Below, piece by piece: positions 53,374-64,000 of a stretch of DNA of 64,000 nt. The notes below the pieces were generated by a model. That model searched no databases, was not told the origin of the DNA, and worked only from the letters and a program-made list of their open reading frames with translations. Every line of letters begins with the position of its first letter. The first letter of the stretch is position 1. Position numbers and translations under genes: made by a program. This DNA is from Tillandsia leiboldiana (Eukaryota > Streptophyta > Magnoliopsida > Poales > Bromeliaceae), in NCBI GenBank assembly GCA_029204045.2, contig CM055069.1, positions 25,834,825 to 25,898,824 on the forward strand, written 5' to 3'.

Positions 53374-56300
53374 TGTCACGCCCCGGGGTCGAAACTGCGA
53401 CCCGGGCTCGCCAACAGATCCACCATCTGTACGGAAACCCCCACACAGACAAAGCGTCTACCTTGCAAGTTAGATCTATAGCTAAACATGTATCAGAGCT
53501 GAAACTAAAACCAGTAGCTACAGAAATCAACTGAACATCTGAATAAAAATAAATCCTCAATACATAGTCTCACTAGCTATGAAAAATAAAACAATCCTTA
53601 GAGATCTCTTAGACTGTCCCGTACAAAAGTGTAATCAAGAAAATACAGGGTACATCTACCTCTGACTCTCAATATAAAATGGGTAAGGAGCTACTCGGCC
53701 ACGTCCTCACCTCGATCAGCTGTCTCCGCGCGAACCAAGCCAGAACAGCAACCTCAGGAAACCTGTCACCGCAGCCGATGTGAGAACTACTGCAGAAGGT
53801 AGTTCCCAGTGGGTACCGTCACCAATATCCACGATATGCCCACTAAGTCTACTGGAGGCAAACAGATAGGTATGCAGATAGATAATAGGAAAGCTGAAAG
53901 AAAACTACAGCTACTATGTCTCAATCATCATGCTCAAGAAACTCTACTATGAACATGCTATGCACACACTCACCACTGCTAATATGCCTCAAGTACCATG
54001 CTCAAAGGAAAACTCATCTAAGAACATGCTATGCATACACCACTCGCACACGAGGTGCTCACAAAACTCAAATCTCAATGACTGCCAAAGTTGGCTCAGT
54101 CAAGCCTGCGCTTGTCGTCTAGGAACGCACCTGCCCACTACCACGCATCCATAAGAGAACGGGATTTACGTGGGGCGTCCTAAACTGACTATCTCAATCT
54201 CACTCAAAGTGACCCCATGGTAACTCAGCCAGGGGTATCATCATCATCATCGCATCCGGAGCGTAACTCGAGGGGAGCGACCCCACCGAGCTCAAGTGTG
54301 TCTCAACTGTCTCAACAAGCGGCACATGCAGTCTATGATCCACGATCAAACAGATCGGAAACTCAATGCTCAAATAACACAACTCAGTCGGGAAACCCTC
54401 CACGACTCGATCAGGAAATGCCCAAACACTCTCACAGCTATGTCGGAGAACCCTCCACGACTCAATCTGATAATGCACAACCCATGGCTAAGTCGGGAAC
54501 CCTCCACGACTCAATCTGCCAGAACCCAAAACTCATAGCTAAGTCGGAGAACCACCTCCACTACCAAATCAGAAATACACGACCCATGATCTAGAATAAT
54601 CTCATCAATCCCCACAAGGAAGCTCAAACCCACATGACACTAGAAACTCATCCCACAGAGCTCTAAAACTCCACTCGCCCCCCCGGCATGAGAACACATG
54701 CATCTCGAACTATCTGGACCATTCATAATGCTCTCAATATTTAAAAACCCTTCAAAATCGGAGTTTCGCTTAAAACCGGTTACAAAATATTATGAAGGTC
54801 CAGATGCAACCCGAATCTCAAGAAAATATGCAGTCTAGTGTCAAATCATCTCTAGATCATGCTAAAAATATATGGGGCTCAGAATTGTCTTCCTACAATT
54901 TTCTAGGCAACTATCAGATTTACCAACTATCATAATAATCAAGCTAGACATGCTAAACATGCATACAATAGCTTTAGAAGGCATTCCATACATCTTGAAG
55001 AATTTCCAACCCACCTGGATCGCTTTCCGTAGGTAAAGCCGAAGTCGGGGAAGCGCTGAATCCTCAAACTGATGAAACTCCGAAAACTGCGCCGCGCGCG
55101 CGCACACTGCCGCGAACCACGAAAAAATCCCCGGAAGCTCGAACAATCCTCCCGAGTCCTCACAAAAAATCTGCGCACACTCCGGCTCACTCCACGGCCA
55201 ACTTACGATACTCGGTCGCGCTCCAACAGCCACGAACTCACAACACACACCAAAGCTCCAGCACAAAATAAATACCACAACACAATCTCTATGCTCATAG
55301 CACAACTATAAGTCCCACACACATTCACTACAAACTCACAGCACAGTGAAAAAGGGTTCTCTCCAAGCTCCAAAGCCTCGAGCCAAACTGCAGTCAACAA
55401 TCCAAACTCAAAATCCAAAAATCCGCAAAAATTCTCGAAACTTCGGAAGAAATAGCAGCTCACCTCTAATGGTGTTCCCACGCGTCGTTCATCGCCGGCT
55501 CCAACTGTTCGTGCGGCACCAAGCTCATCGCGCGCACTGTAGCTGCTGCACCAAACACAGAGAGAGAAAAAGAATTCACAACAGCCCGGCCAAACCACAA
55601 ATCTCCCGCTCACTGGGCAAAACCAGCCCCTGCTCGCTTGCCGACCGCTCGCAGCAGCCGCACCAACCGCACGCGCTGCTGTCGCTGGCCACGCGGTGCC
55701 TGGGCCTGCCGCGCGGCGCCCTGGCGCCTGCCGCACGGCGCCCTGGCGCCTGCCGCGCGGTGCCTGGTGCCAGCCGCGCGGCGCCCACGCGCCAGCCGTG
55801 CGGCGCCCAAGCGGCCCGCTCCCACTGCGCGGCGCCCAGGCGCGCCCGCCCTGCTGTGCGCCCGCCATGTTGCGCGCGCGCAGCAGCCTAGCGCCTGCTG
55901 CGCGTGGCACCCAAGTGCGCCCATGCAGCAGTCCGCGTCGGCCGCGCGCGCACCCTTACGCGCCCGCGCGTCCTCATCCTCTCCGCAGTAACCACACCAA
56001 CAGGACAAGCAGTCCACCAACCAACACCAGTCTCACCCAAAATCCAAACTAAAATCAAATCCATACTCCAGTCCATAATCAAATCCATACTCCAATCCAT
56101 AATCAAATCCATAAAAGAAATCCAAAAATCCAAACTTGGAGAATCTGCCACTTACCTCGTTGAAGCCGGCGCGCTCGCTCCGCTCGGCTCCACACGGCTA
56201 CAAGCAGTAAGTCCACACCATCACTTCTCTCATTTCATTTCCTCTCTTTTCCTTCTTTTTCTTCTTCTCTTTTCTACTTCTTCTTCTCCTTCTTCTTCTT

Positions 56301-56727
56301 CCTTCTTCTTCTTCCTTTCTTTCCTATGTTTTCTTTTCTTTCCTCTGTTACAGGGATGAAGAAGATGAGGTGAGGTGGCGGCTTAATTAATTAGTGGCTA
56401 ATTAAGGTGCTGGGTTGATAGTGCATGGCAGCTGGAGAAGAGAAATGACTAAAATAATTCCCTCAAGCAAAATATCCAATCCCATTTTAAATCCTCTTTC
56501 ATTGCCATCAAAACTCCAAAGCAGTTAAACAATAATTAATTAAACTAATTAATTAATCCTTTTTTTTTCTCCAACTCCAACTCATTTTTTGCCTTCGGGG
56601 CCTCCGCATCAATCCGAAACCTCCCGAACCCCGCTGTAAACATAAAATACACATGTCCCAAGCATTTCTAAATTTTTTTGTGCACAAATGCGGAGTCGGT
56701 GCTCAATCCAAAAACCGGTGCTCTACA
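53374..56727 (-). repeat. F3 solo LTR, TSD GTGTG
   Basis: A 3354-bp LTR, plus strand TGTCACGCCCC...GTGCTCTACA, with GTGTG on both sides (53369-53373 and 56728-56732) and no internal sequence. It shares the terminal hairpin, reversed donor-like GAG/GTGAGG near 53713 and the GAGGGGAGCGACCC block (54271) with other families. On the minus strand ACGAG/GTAAGT near 56157 looks like a strong donor. GC-rich frames near 55600-55990 and the pyrimidine tract 56220-56350 are not coding. Confidence 0.93.
56220..56350 (+). repeat. Pyrimidine tract, CTT-rich
   Basis: About 130 bp almost wholly C and T with many TTC and CTT units; on the sense strand of the F3 LTR it is a GAA-rich purine tract. Confidence 0.85.
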
Positions 56728-57165
56728 GTGTGGATGTTGAGACAGGCCTTACGTTTTTGTCAAGTGAATATACTTTATAGAACTATGCTTTCAATATAGG
56801 GTTTATGGACGCGTCGTGTGGATGCAGGTTTTCAAACTTAAAAAGGAATTGCGAAAATGGCTTTAGAAAATAAAGTGTCGTGTGGGCACCGTTTTCAAAA
56901 CTTGTGAATTTATCCTTTCAAACCTATTGATGCGCCGGGTGTGCGCCGTTTAATGAAATAAGGTGATAGCGTTTTCAAATTCATACTCTGGTAGTTTGTA
57001 ACTAATAAGGTTTGGTGGTTGATGTTTTTATTCGGGCTTTGGGATGCCGTGCATATGCGAGGGAGATCTTGTATATGTGGCGGGTCTGTGCACGTGCCAC
57101 GCGGGAGCCTGTTTCAAAAAAAAAAGGGCTGCTTTCTGCTTTAAAATTGCTCCCGAGGCGTGACA

Positions 57166-57880
57166 GAAGCGCCGGTAACCTGCTCAGATATAAGATATAC
57201 TATAAAAGAGCACAACTACAGAGCTGAACTAAAAACTACTATATCTCAGACTGAAACTGGAAGTAAAATAAAGTATAACTGTAAAAATAATACATATGTC
57301 TCTCCCAACTCACCAAAAATATACAACTAGCTGGCTAAAGCCAGACCCAAAAGTAAAAGTACAACAGCCTGAGATAATGGGGATACATCAAAAGTCCAGC
57401 TAAACTCAATGTCGGGGCAGATGATCTATCTAATCAGCTATCCTCTTACCTCGATCAGCTGCTGTAGGCCCAGCAGCTCCCGCAGAAGACTCTGCAAAAC
57501 AAAGAGGAAGAAAAAAAGGAAAACAACAAAGGGGGTGAGAACTACTAGTAAAACCAGTAGCCTCCCCTAGTGGGTAAAGCCTCAAACTCCGACGTACCCA
57601 CTAGGTCTACCAGAGGCAAAAGGGAAAGGAAAGTGGTAAGTCAAAAAGACTGCTGATAAAAGAAACTACTACTACTATGCCTCTAAATGCAGTGCCAGAA
57701 AAGTACTATATGAATGCATCAGTAAAAGTATCTGCCTGAATAAACCTAATCAATGGACCAGTAAAAACCAGTACTGCCTGCCCTGCCGACCGCATCGGGT
57801 ACGCTAATGACGTATAACACTAACGCGAAGAAGGAGTATCAAGTACTCAAAGACTGACCGGCACCTGTCCGGTACAGCCG
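57166..57880 (-). repeat. Tekay LTR stub, minus, both ends cut
   Basis: Begins GAAGCGCC.GTAACCTGCTCAG, which in intact LTRs lies about 84 bp from the TGTCACG end. It contains the reversed TTTTGCAG acceptor-like site (near 57495), the GTAAGAGG donor-like site and the perfect stem GTGGGTA/TACCCAC with CCTAG/CTAGG near 57565-57605. It is cut on the right by Sirevirus B. Confidence 0.85.
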
Positions 57881-58107
57881 TGTTACGGAATTTGAGTTGG
57901 CGTATTTCGTGAATTCGGTTAAGTTTTGAAGATTGAAGGTAAAGAAGGTTGGATCATATAACTCAATCTCAAGAAAGAAGAATTCAAAAGGATCAGGTAT
58001 GTTTAACTTAATATCTTTGGTGATCCGAATACTTCTTATAGTGTAGAAACACTTGGATGAACTTGTAATTGCATAAATATCAAAAACTGGACATGGGACA
58101 TGTTCAG

Positions 58108-58400
58108 GATCCGGATCAGACTTTGCAATCCGGATCCCGAAGGGTGTTCGTTCATACACAAGTTCAATCCGGATCGTAGCCTCCTTTGATCCGGATCCCG
58201 AACACTGGTTTTACCATGATTTATGAACGATCCGGATCAGGTTTTCCAATCCGGATCCCGAACGTTGGTATATGGTGAAACTGTATGAACGATCCGGATC
58301 AGGCACTTCGATCTGGATCCCGAACCTTCGTTTTTCTGGAAACTGTTTTTCTCGCTACTGCAATCCGGATCGCCGAACTCCGATCCGGATCGTCGTCATG
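58108..58400 (+). repeat. Period-60 TCCGGA palindrome array, Sirevirus B U3
   Basis: Ten copies of ATCCGGAT (one read as ATCTGGAT) occur in about 290 bp. The context GGATCCCGAA recurs near 58135, 58195, 58255 and 58316, a period of 60 bp, each preceded by GATCCGGATCAG or AATCCGGATC. Confidence 0.8.
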
Positions 58401-58742
58401 TAAAAATTCCAGAAAAGGATAGTTTTTTATTCTTATCTTTTTCCAAGGGTTTCTAACCTATAAATAGACCCTATGATTCTTTTTTCTAGGGCAAGCCGCT
58501 AATCCTAAAAGCCGTCATCCTATATACGGCCTAAGATCCACATATAGAGAAGAAAGGAAATCAAGAGATTTAATCTTATGTTTCTTCATCTATATTGATT
58601 GATTTGATTCTAGGTTTTCATACTCACATTTTGAGTAGAATCAAATCAATGAATACTTAGATGGTATTTCCGATCTATTTCTAATCTAAGTATTCGGCGG
58701 ATCATCACCACCCAAAAAAAACAACGATTTATCCCAAATCGG

Positions 58743-58925
58743 CGCGTGGACTCGCGTGGCCTTGTGGATTCAAGGTGCTACCGCTCTCGTGGATTCGGAG
58801 CGAGGTACGTTCGTGGATTCGAAGCGTGCTACTGGGTGAAGACCGTGGATTCGGTCGGACATCGTGGACTCGACGTTGGACGCCGTGGATTCGACGTTGG
58901 ACGCAGATCGTGGATTCGAGAAGCG
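58743..58925 (+). repeat. Constant-loop hairpin array, Sirevirus B LTR
   Basis: Eight loops TGGATT or TGGACT. Stems: CGCG/CGCG, CCTTG/CAAGG, CGCTC(T)CG/CGGAGCG, TTCG/CGAA, GACCG/CGGTC, TCG/CGA, CG/CG, TCG/CGA. The order mirrors the reversed array of Sirevirus A, with arms 6 and 7 decayed on one side. Confidence 0.8.
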
Positions 58926-59220
58926 TCGTGGAGCGAGCGGAGAAGATCAACTAGGAGCGTATGGAAAAGGTTGAGTCGTCTGTGAGTACGGTATATCACC
59001 TTGTACGTGTTTAATTCTAGTGGATTTCACCGTGTTATCGGTCCCGTGGGTTTTTACTCCGGTTTGGAGTTTTCCACGTAAAAATCTTTGCGTGTTATTT
59101 ATTTTTCCGCATTGGGTTTTATATCGCAAAGATTTTTGAGTGTTTATTGTTTACACCTATTCACCCCCCTCTAGGTATTTTTTTCCCCTATTTAGATCCA
59201 ATTATACATAACCCAACAAG

Positions 59221-59232
59221 TGGTATCGGAGC
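59221..59232 (+). promoter_or_regulatory. Primer binding site of Sirevirus B (one mismatch)
   Basis: TGGTATCGGAGC, one transition away from the iMet-complementary TGGTATCAGAGC, two bases after the LTR end. Confidence 0.85.
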
Positions 59233-59251
59233 AGGAATAGGGTTGTAAACA

Positions 59252-61279
59252 ATGGTTGAAGGTGGAAACATCAACAGACCTCCGTTCTTCGATGGAACAA
59301 ATTATGCATACTGGAAAGTACGGATGAAAGCCTTTTTAATTTCCATCAACGAACGGGTGTGGCAATCAATTGAATTAGGATGGTCTAATCCAACTGAATT
59401 TATTGGTGATGTTCGCACCATCAAACCTAGGTCGAAATGGACCAAGGAAGAGATAGATTTTTCTTCTTACAATGGCAAAGGGATTAATGCTCTATTTAAT
59501 GCTTTGTCTCAAACAGAGTTCTCTCGCGTCTCGGCATGTGAGACTGCGAAAGAAATCTGGGATGTTCTTCAAGTTACGCATGAGGGAACTAACCTTGTGA
59601 AGATTCAGAAACTGCAAATGCTTACGAGCAAGTTTGACTCTATTTTCATGGCAGAAAATGAATCGTTCACAGACTATTACACACGATTGCAAGACATCGT
59701 AAACTCATGTGCTAACTTGGGAGAGAAGATTCCAGAATTTAAAGTTGTAAGAAAAATATTAAGAACTCTTCCTGAAAGATTTTGTTCCAAGGTTACAGCC
59801 ATTGAAACTATTAAACACCCGGACGAAATCCGTATAGAAGAATTAGTTGGTTCTTTACAAACATATGAAATGACATTTCCTACTAACTATTCTTCAGGAA
59901 AGACATCCTCTTCTAAGTCTTCAGGTTATGCGTTGAAAACAACAAAAGAAGAAGACGCGGATTCATCCTCCTCAGGCGATGACGAGAATTTATCTATGGA
60001 GGACTTTGAGAAGCAGCTTGCTCTCTTGATAAGAAGATTTCGCCGAAACTTTCGAAGGGGTAACTCAAGCAAAACTCCATCCTTCGTAAAGTCGAAGAAA
60101 GGCAAAGGTTCTTCAAGTTTCAAACCAAGAAAGCAAGAGGGTTTTTCTAAAGATAAGAAAAGCTCAGAAGGACAAGTCCAATGCTTCAAGTGCCGAGGAT
60201 ACGGCCATATCTCAACGGAATGTCCAAATAAGAATCCGTCCAAGAAGAAGGCGATGCAAGCCGTCACTTGGGATGACACCTCATCGTCAAATGAGTCATC
60301 GTCAAGTGATGAAGAAGATAACGCAACGGCGTTCCACGCGTCCACATCTTCACCCTTCATGTGCTTAATGGCTAGTACATCCGAGTCATTGTCCAACTCC
60401 ACTGTTGAAAAGATTGCAACGGACGATGAATCGGATGATTCGGAAGGTGAAGATTTTGCTCTAGCCTATCACAGACTTTTGAGGGATTCAAAGAAACTGG
60501 CTAAGCAAAACAAGGGGTTGAGAGGGAGATTGCAGGATCTCGAAGAAGAAGTAAAAAGGGTAACTTCTCTCTCGACCGATCTTGAAGTGGAAAGGGATAA
60601 TCTGATAAAAGCAAATGTTTCCCTTCAAGAGTCCAATGAGCAACTCGAGAAGAATTATATAGATATGGTGAACAAAGCGAATTACTTCTTGAAGCTCAAC
60701 GGCGAGGCTCGACAGGAAAAATTGGAAATGATAGAGACCATTCTCCAACTCAAGGATGACTTACAGCGATTTTCATCAGGAAGGAGTAAGTTGGATAAGC
60801 TTCTTGGTCTTGGTCAATCAAACAAGTTCGGCCTCGGATACAATCGAACTGAAGACAATTTTAGTTCGGTTGGGACAGTTTTTGTGCCTCAGTCGGTATC
60901 TCCTCCTCCGACACCGGAATTAACGACAAGCAACGACAACAAGCCTACTTCACCCTCCTCGGAATCGTCAAGCACTAAGGTATGTTTTCGTTGTGATATT
61001 GCAGGGCACATAAGGAGAAACTGCAAGATGGGAGCCAAACGCTCAACTCAAGCACTTCTTGCAACGACTACCAAAAGGGTAATTCCTCGGAAAGCGAATG
61101 CAAATTATTCGAAAGGAAAAAGCCTCGGTAGTTCATCAAACAAGACGACGACGTCAAGGAAAAGCAATGGATCAAACAAGACGCTTTCACCAAAGGTATC
61201 AACTTCACAATCATTTCCGACGTACACCAAAACTCGAAAGGTTTGGGTACGCAAAGGTGAATTCTTCTTTCATCCTTGA
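59252..61279 (+). pseudogene. Sirevirus B gag (intact part of a broken polyprotein)
   Basis: An open frame of 675 codons starting MVEGGNINRPPFFDGTNYAYW, the same start as in Sirevirus A. Knuckle CFKCRGYGHISTEC at about residue 311; acidic serine stretch; coiled-coil region about 410-520; second knuckle CFRCDIAGHIRRNC near 577. It runs to VWVRKGEFFFHP and then a stop. In A the frame continues into the protease after VWVRKGEIF. Here about 0.57-0.6 kb, carrying the DSG protease and the integrase zinc finger, is missing. Gag could still be made, but it would not be processed by its own protease. Confidence 0.9.
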
Positions 61280-63798
61280 ATCACGTCGGTACCAAACGGC
61301 CCTTAGAATTATTGCATATGGATCTTATGGGGCCGACACGTCAACCATCCTTGGGAGGTAAATGGTATATTTTCTTATTGGTTGATGATTTCTGTAGGTA
61401 TTCTTGGGTAGCATTTTTAAAAGAGAAAGCTGATACTTTTGATTCTTTTCACGAAATTTGCCTTCGTATTATGATTGAAAAGAATGAAAAGATCATTCGT
61501 GTTAGAAGTGATAGAGGTGGAGAATTCATAAACTCTAAATTCATTGATTTTTGCACTTCCAACGGCATTAAGCATGAATTCTCAGCACCCTATACACCTC
61601 AACAGAATGGTGTTGTCGAGCGCAAAAACAGGGTTGTACAATAGATGGCACGTGTTATGCTTCACAGCCGGAATTTACCGCTACATTTTTGAGCTGAAGC
61701 TGTGAACACTGCAATCTATGTTATTAATCGAGTTTATTTGCGCCCGGGAACGTTAAATACACCATATGAACTATGGTGTTGTAGAAAACCCAACATCAAA
61801 TATTTTCGCATCTTTGGGAGTCGATGTTACATTTTACGTGACCGCAAAAATCTTGGAAAATTTGACTCTCGAAGTGACGAAGGAATTTTCTTGGGGTATT
61901 CTACAAATAGTAGAGCATATCGGGTATTTAACTTGGAATCTAAAACGATCGTAGAATCTATAAATGTTAAAGTAGATGAAGCTTTCCACTTTGCATCTGA
62001 TAAATCTACCCCTGATATCTCTCTTGATGATGATACTCCTGTAAGTGCATCTTCTCATGATAATACTTCCAATATTAATGATGCATCTAATGGTTCTTCA
62101 AGTCTATCTAATGTGCAGGAATCATCTCATGTACCTCCGAGTACTCCATTACATCAAACGTTATGCATCTCCAAGGATCATCCTGAATCAAACATCATTG
62201 GAGACCCACAAGAAGGAGTCAAAACTCGGAGACAGTTGGTTTGTGGATTCGCTTGTTACGTTTCCATGATCGAACCAAAGAATATCGATGAAGCTCTTCA
62301 GGATGACTACTGGATTGAAGCAATGCAGGAAGAGCTCCATCAGTTTGAACGAAACAAAGTCTGGGAATTAACGACGCCTCCGAAGCAACACAATGTGATC
62401 GGTACTAAATGGATTTTCAAGAACAAGAAAAATGAGGATGGTACCATCATCAGGAACAAAGCACGTTTAGTTGCTCAAGGCTACTCTCAAATAGAAGGTA
62501 TAGACTTTGATGAAACGTTCGCCCCTATAGCTAGACTCGAGTCCATTCGTATCTTATTCGCTATTGCTTGTCACTTTAAAATAAAACTCTTTCAAATGGA
62601 CGTTAAGAGCGCGTTTTTAAATGGGTTTTTAAATGAGGAAGTTTATGTGGCTCAACCGAAAGGTTTTGTAGACTGTAAACTACCTAACCATGTTTTTCGT
62701 TTGAAAAAGGCTCTTTACGGTTTAAAACAAGCACCGCGAGCGTGGTACGAAAGGTTGACAAAGCACATTTTGGAGAAGGGCTATACTCGAGGGGGAGCAG
62801 ACAGGACTCTCTTTGTGAAGCATTATCAAAATAACTTCATTGTTGCACAAATCTATGTCGATGACATTGTGTTTGGAGCAACAAAGGATAATGATGCTTC
62901 TAAATTCGCAGAAACCATGGAAAGCGAATTTGAGATGTCTATGATGGGTGAACTGACATACTTTGGATTGCAAGTGAAACAAAATGGTGAAGGCATCCAT
63001 CTGTGTCAATCCAAGTATATAAAGGAGTTGGTAAAGAAATTCGTATTAGAAGATTCTAAAGATTTTCCTACTCCTATGGGAACTAGCAATAAGGGATTAG
63101 GAAGTGAATCTCTTAGTGAGAATGTAGATGAGAAACTTTATCGCAGCATGATTGGAAGTCTACTTTACCTCACAGCTAGTCGCCCGGATATATCCTTTAG
63201 TGTTGGGATTTGCGCGAGATATCAATCAACACCAAAGGAGGTTCACCTGAAAGCGGTGAAACGGATTATCCGGTACATCAAAGGAACCATTATTTTCGGA
63301 ATTTGGTATCCTATGGGAACAAGTCTAGATATTATTGGATACTCAGATGCCGAGTGGGCAGGATCTGTGGATGATCGGAAAAGTACGAGTGGTGCATGTT
63401 TTTATCTTGGCCATTGTCTTGTTGCATGGCATAGTAAAAAGCAAAACTGCATTGCACTCTCGACTGCCGAAGCGGAATACATCTCAGCGGGTAGTTGTTC
63501 AACTCAACTCATTTGGATGAAAAGCGTGTTGAGCGACTTCCGGATTTCAGCAACTTCGGTAACTGTTTTATGTGACAACACTAGTGCTATAAACATTTCA
63601 AAAAACCCTGTGTTGCACTCTAGAACAAAACACATTGAACTTAGATATCATTTTCTTAGAGAGCTAGTTGAATCAAATATTCTTCAAATTTCCTACATTT
63701 AAACTGAAGATCAATTAGCTGACTTTTTAACAAAACCTTTGGATCAAAAACGTTTTATTCATTTGCGTAAAGCAATTGGAATGCTTTCCTTGAAATAA
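61280..63798 (+). pseudogene. Sirevirus B pol remnant: integrase core, RT, RNase H
   Basis: Resumes at NHVGTKRPLELLHMDLMGPT (integrase core), has SDRGGEF and NGVVERKNR, then a TAG stop at 61642 and a TGA stop at 61690. The frame continues open from 61702 with RT motifs (AFLNGFLNEEVYVAQPKGF, YVDDIVFG) and RNase H (DAEWAGSVDDRKSTSG, STAEAEYIS). One leucine codon is missing in the ELTYFGLQ segment. A TAA at 63700 precedes the last 32 or so codons (TEDQLADFLTKPLDQKRF). With three stops and no protease it is defective, although RT catalytic residues are intact. Confidence 0.92.
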
Positions 63799-64000
63799 CC
63801 TCTTTTTGAAACTTTTGTTTAGGTTAGGTTTTGTTTTTGTGTTTTTGTTCATTATCTATGCTTAGACATAGAACATTAATTGAGCATTAGTTTTGATTGA
63901 CTTTAACTGCATCCTTTTATATGTTTAGAAATTTATTATGCTTTGGATATCATAATAATTCATTTGATGCAATGATCATTTATGTGAATTAAATCATCTT
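63799..64000 (+). other. 3' non-coding region of Sirevirus B
   Basis: AT-rich sequence matching, in reverse, about 930-1145 of the window (shared GATTGACTTTAA and ATGATCATTTATGTGAATTAA). No gene seen. Confidence 0.8.

Larger units (their letters stand above)
47781..57165 (+). repeat. Old G2-type LTR split by three solo LTRs
   Basis: Four pieces (47781-49460, 50707-51358, 52589-53373, 56728-57165) read together like the G2 LTR at 19597-21924. Shared landmarks are AGAGCTCG..AAACGGAGAA near 47900, a GC-rich array, the CTTTTCCGGAAAGG and ACGAGGTGACGTAGT blocks near 52870-52920, GTATATGTGGCGGGTCTG near 57075 and the end GAGGCGTGACA. Joined length is about 3.5 kb. The left end reads TATAATGACGCTG where TGTAGTAGCCGCTG is expected. 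The flanks do not form a target duplication (TGACA left, GAAGC right), so a rearrangement is likely. Confidence 0.65.
57881..59218 (+). repeat. Sirevirus B 5' LTR
   Basis: A 1338-bp LTR, TGTTACGGAATTTG...AACCCAACA. U3: TCCGGA palindromes 58108-58400. TATA box TATAAATA at 58459-58466. R/U5: hairpin array 58743-58925. Confidence 0.92.
57881..64000 (+). mobile_element. Sirevirus-like element B, defective, runs off the window
   Basis: 5' LTR (57881-59218), primer site with one substitution (59221-59232), gag (59252-61279), a pol lacking protease and the start of integrase, and 200 bp of 3' non-coding sequence. The protein identity with A is high over RT and RNase H. AGCCG precedes it; the second target copy is outside the window. 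Confidence 0.92.

Overview
This window is intergenic DNA from a transposon-rich flowering-plant genome. I found no convincing host gene. Almost all of it is LTR retrotransposon sequence of two kinds. The first is Ty1/Copia elements of probable Sirevirus type: one long gag-PR-IN-RT-RNaseH frame, coiled-coil gag with two zinc knuckles, iMet primer site. The second is Ty3/Gypsy chromoviruses of Tekay/Del type: LTRs ending GGGGCGTGACA, PR-RT-RNaseH-IN order, C-terminal chromodomain. The taxon cannot be fixed further from these bases.

Layout, left half. Sirevirus A (minus, from before base 1 to 19191) is split in its RNase H by a non-autonomous Tekay derivative (LARD, 1449-13109; LTRs 4.1 kb, decayed 3.5 kb interior). 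Sirevirus A sits in the RNase H of a decayed Gypsy element (19192-21924). That element sits in another Tekay LTR (21925-23124), which sits in Sirevirus fragment C (23125-24826 plus 36042-36467, minus). A young, nearly intact Tekay element T1 (24827-36041, TSD CTTGA) split the gag zinc knuckle of C.

Layout, right half. A Tekay LTR fragment (36468-36843), a minus Gypsy LTR with a GC-rich minisatellite (36844-39003) and a third-family minus LTR (39004-42618) lead to a 100-N assembly gap. After the gap come a frameshift-riddled Tekay pol (42719-44511) with its 3' LTR (44512-47780), then an old Gypsy LTR (47781-57165) carrying three solo LTRs with clean 5-bp TSDs: Sirevirus at 49461-50706 and 51359-52588 in opposite orientation, and third-family at 53374-56727. 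A minus Tekay LTR stub (57166-57880) hosts Sirevirus B (57881 to beyond 64000), which lacks its protease.

The most interesting signals are regulatory and structural. (1) The U3 of every Tekay LTR that has one carries copies of CCAAT-N9-CCACG, the consensus of the endoplasmic-reticulum stress response element, upstream of a TATA box. (2) Every Sirevirus LTR carries an array of small hairpins with a constant six-base loop (TGGATT in element sense) and differing but self-complementary stems, downstream of the TATA box and so probably in the 5' leader RNA. (3) Their U3 carries a period-60 array of TCCGGA-centred palindromes. (4) Tekay leaders keep several stem-loops, some with compensatory changes, and splice-like signals that would join the LTR to the gag start codon.

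Functionally, T1 looks like a possible source of proteins. The LARD, which keeps leader, primer site and polypurine tract but has lost its gag start codon, looks like a parasite of such proteins.
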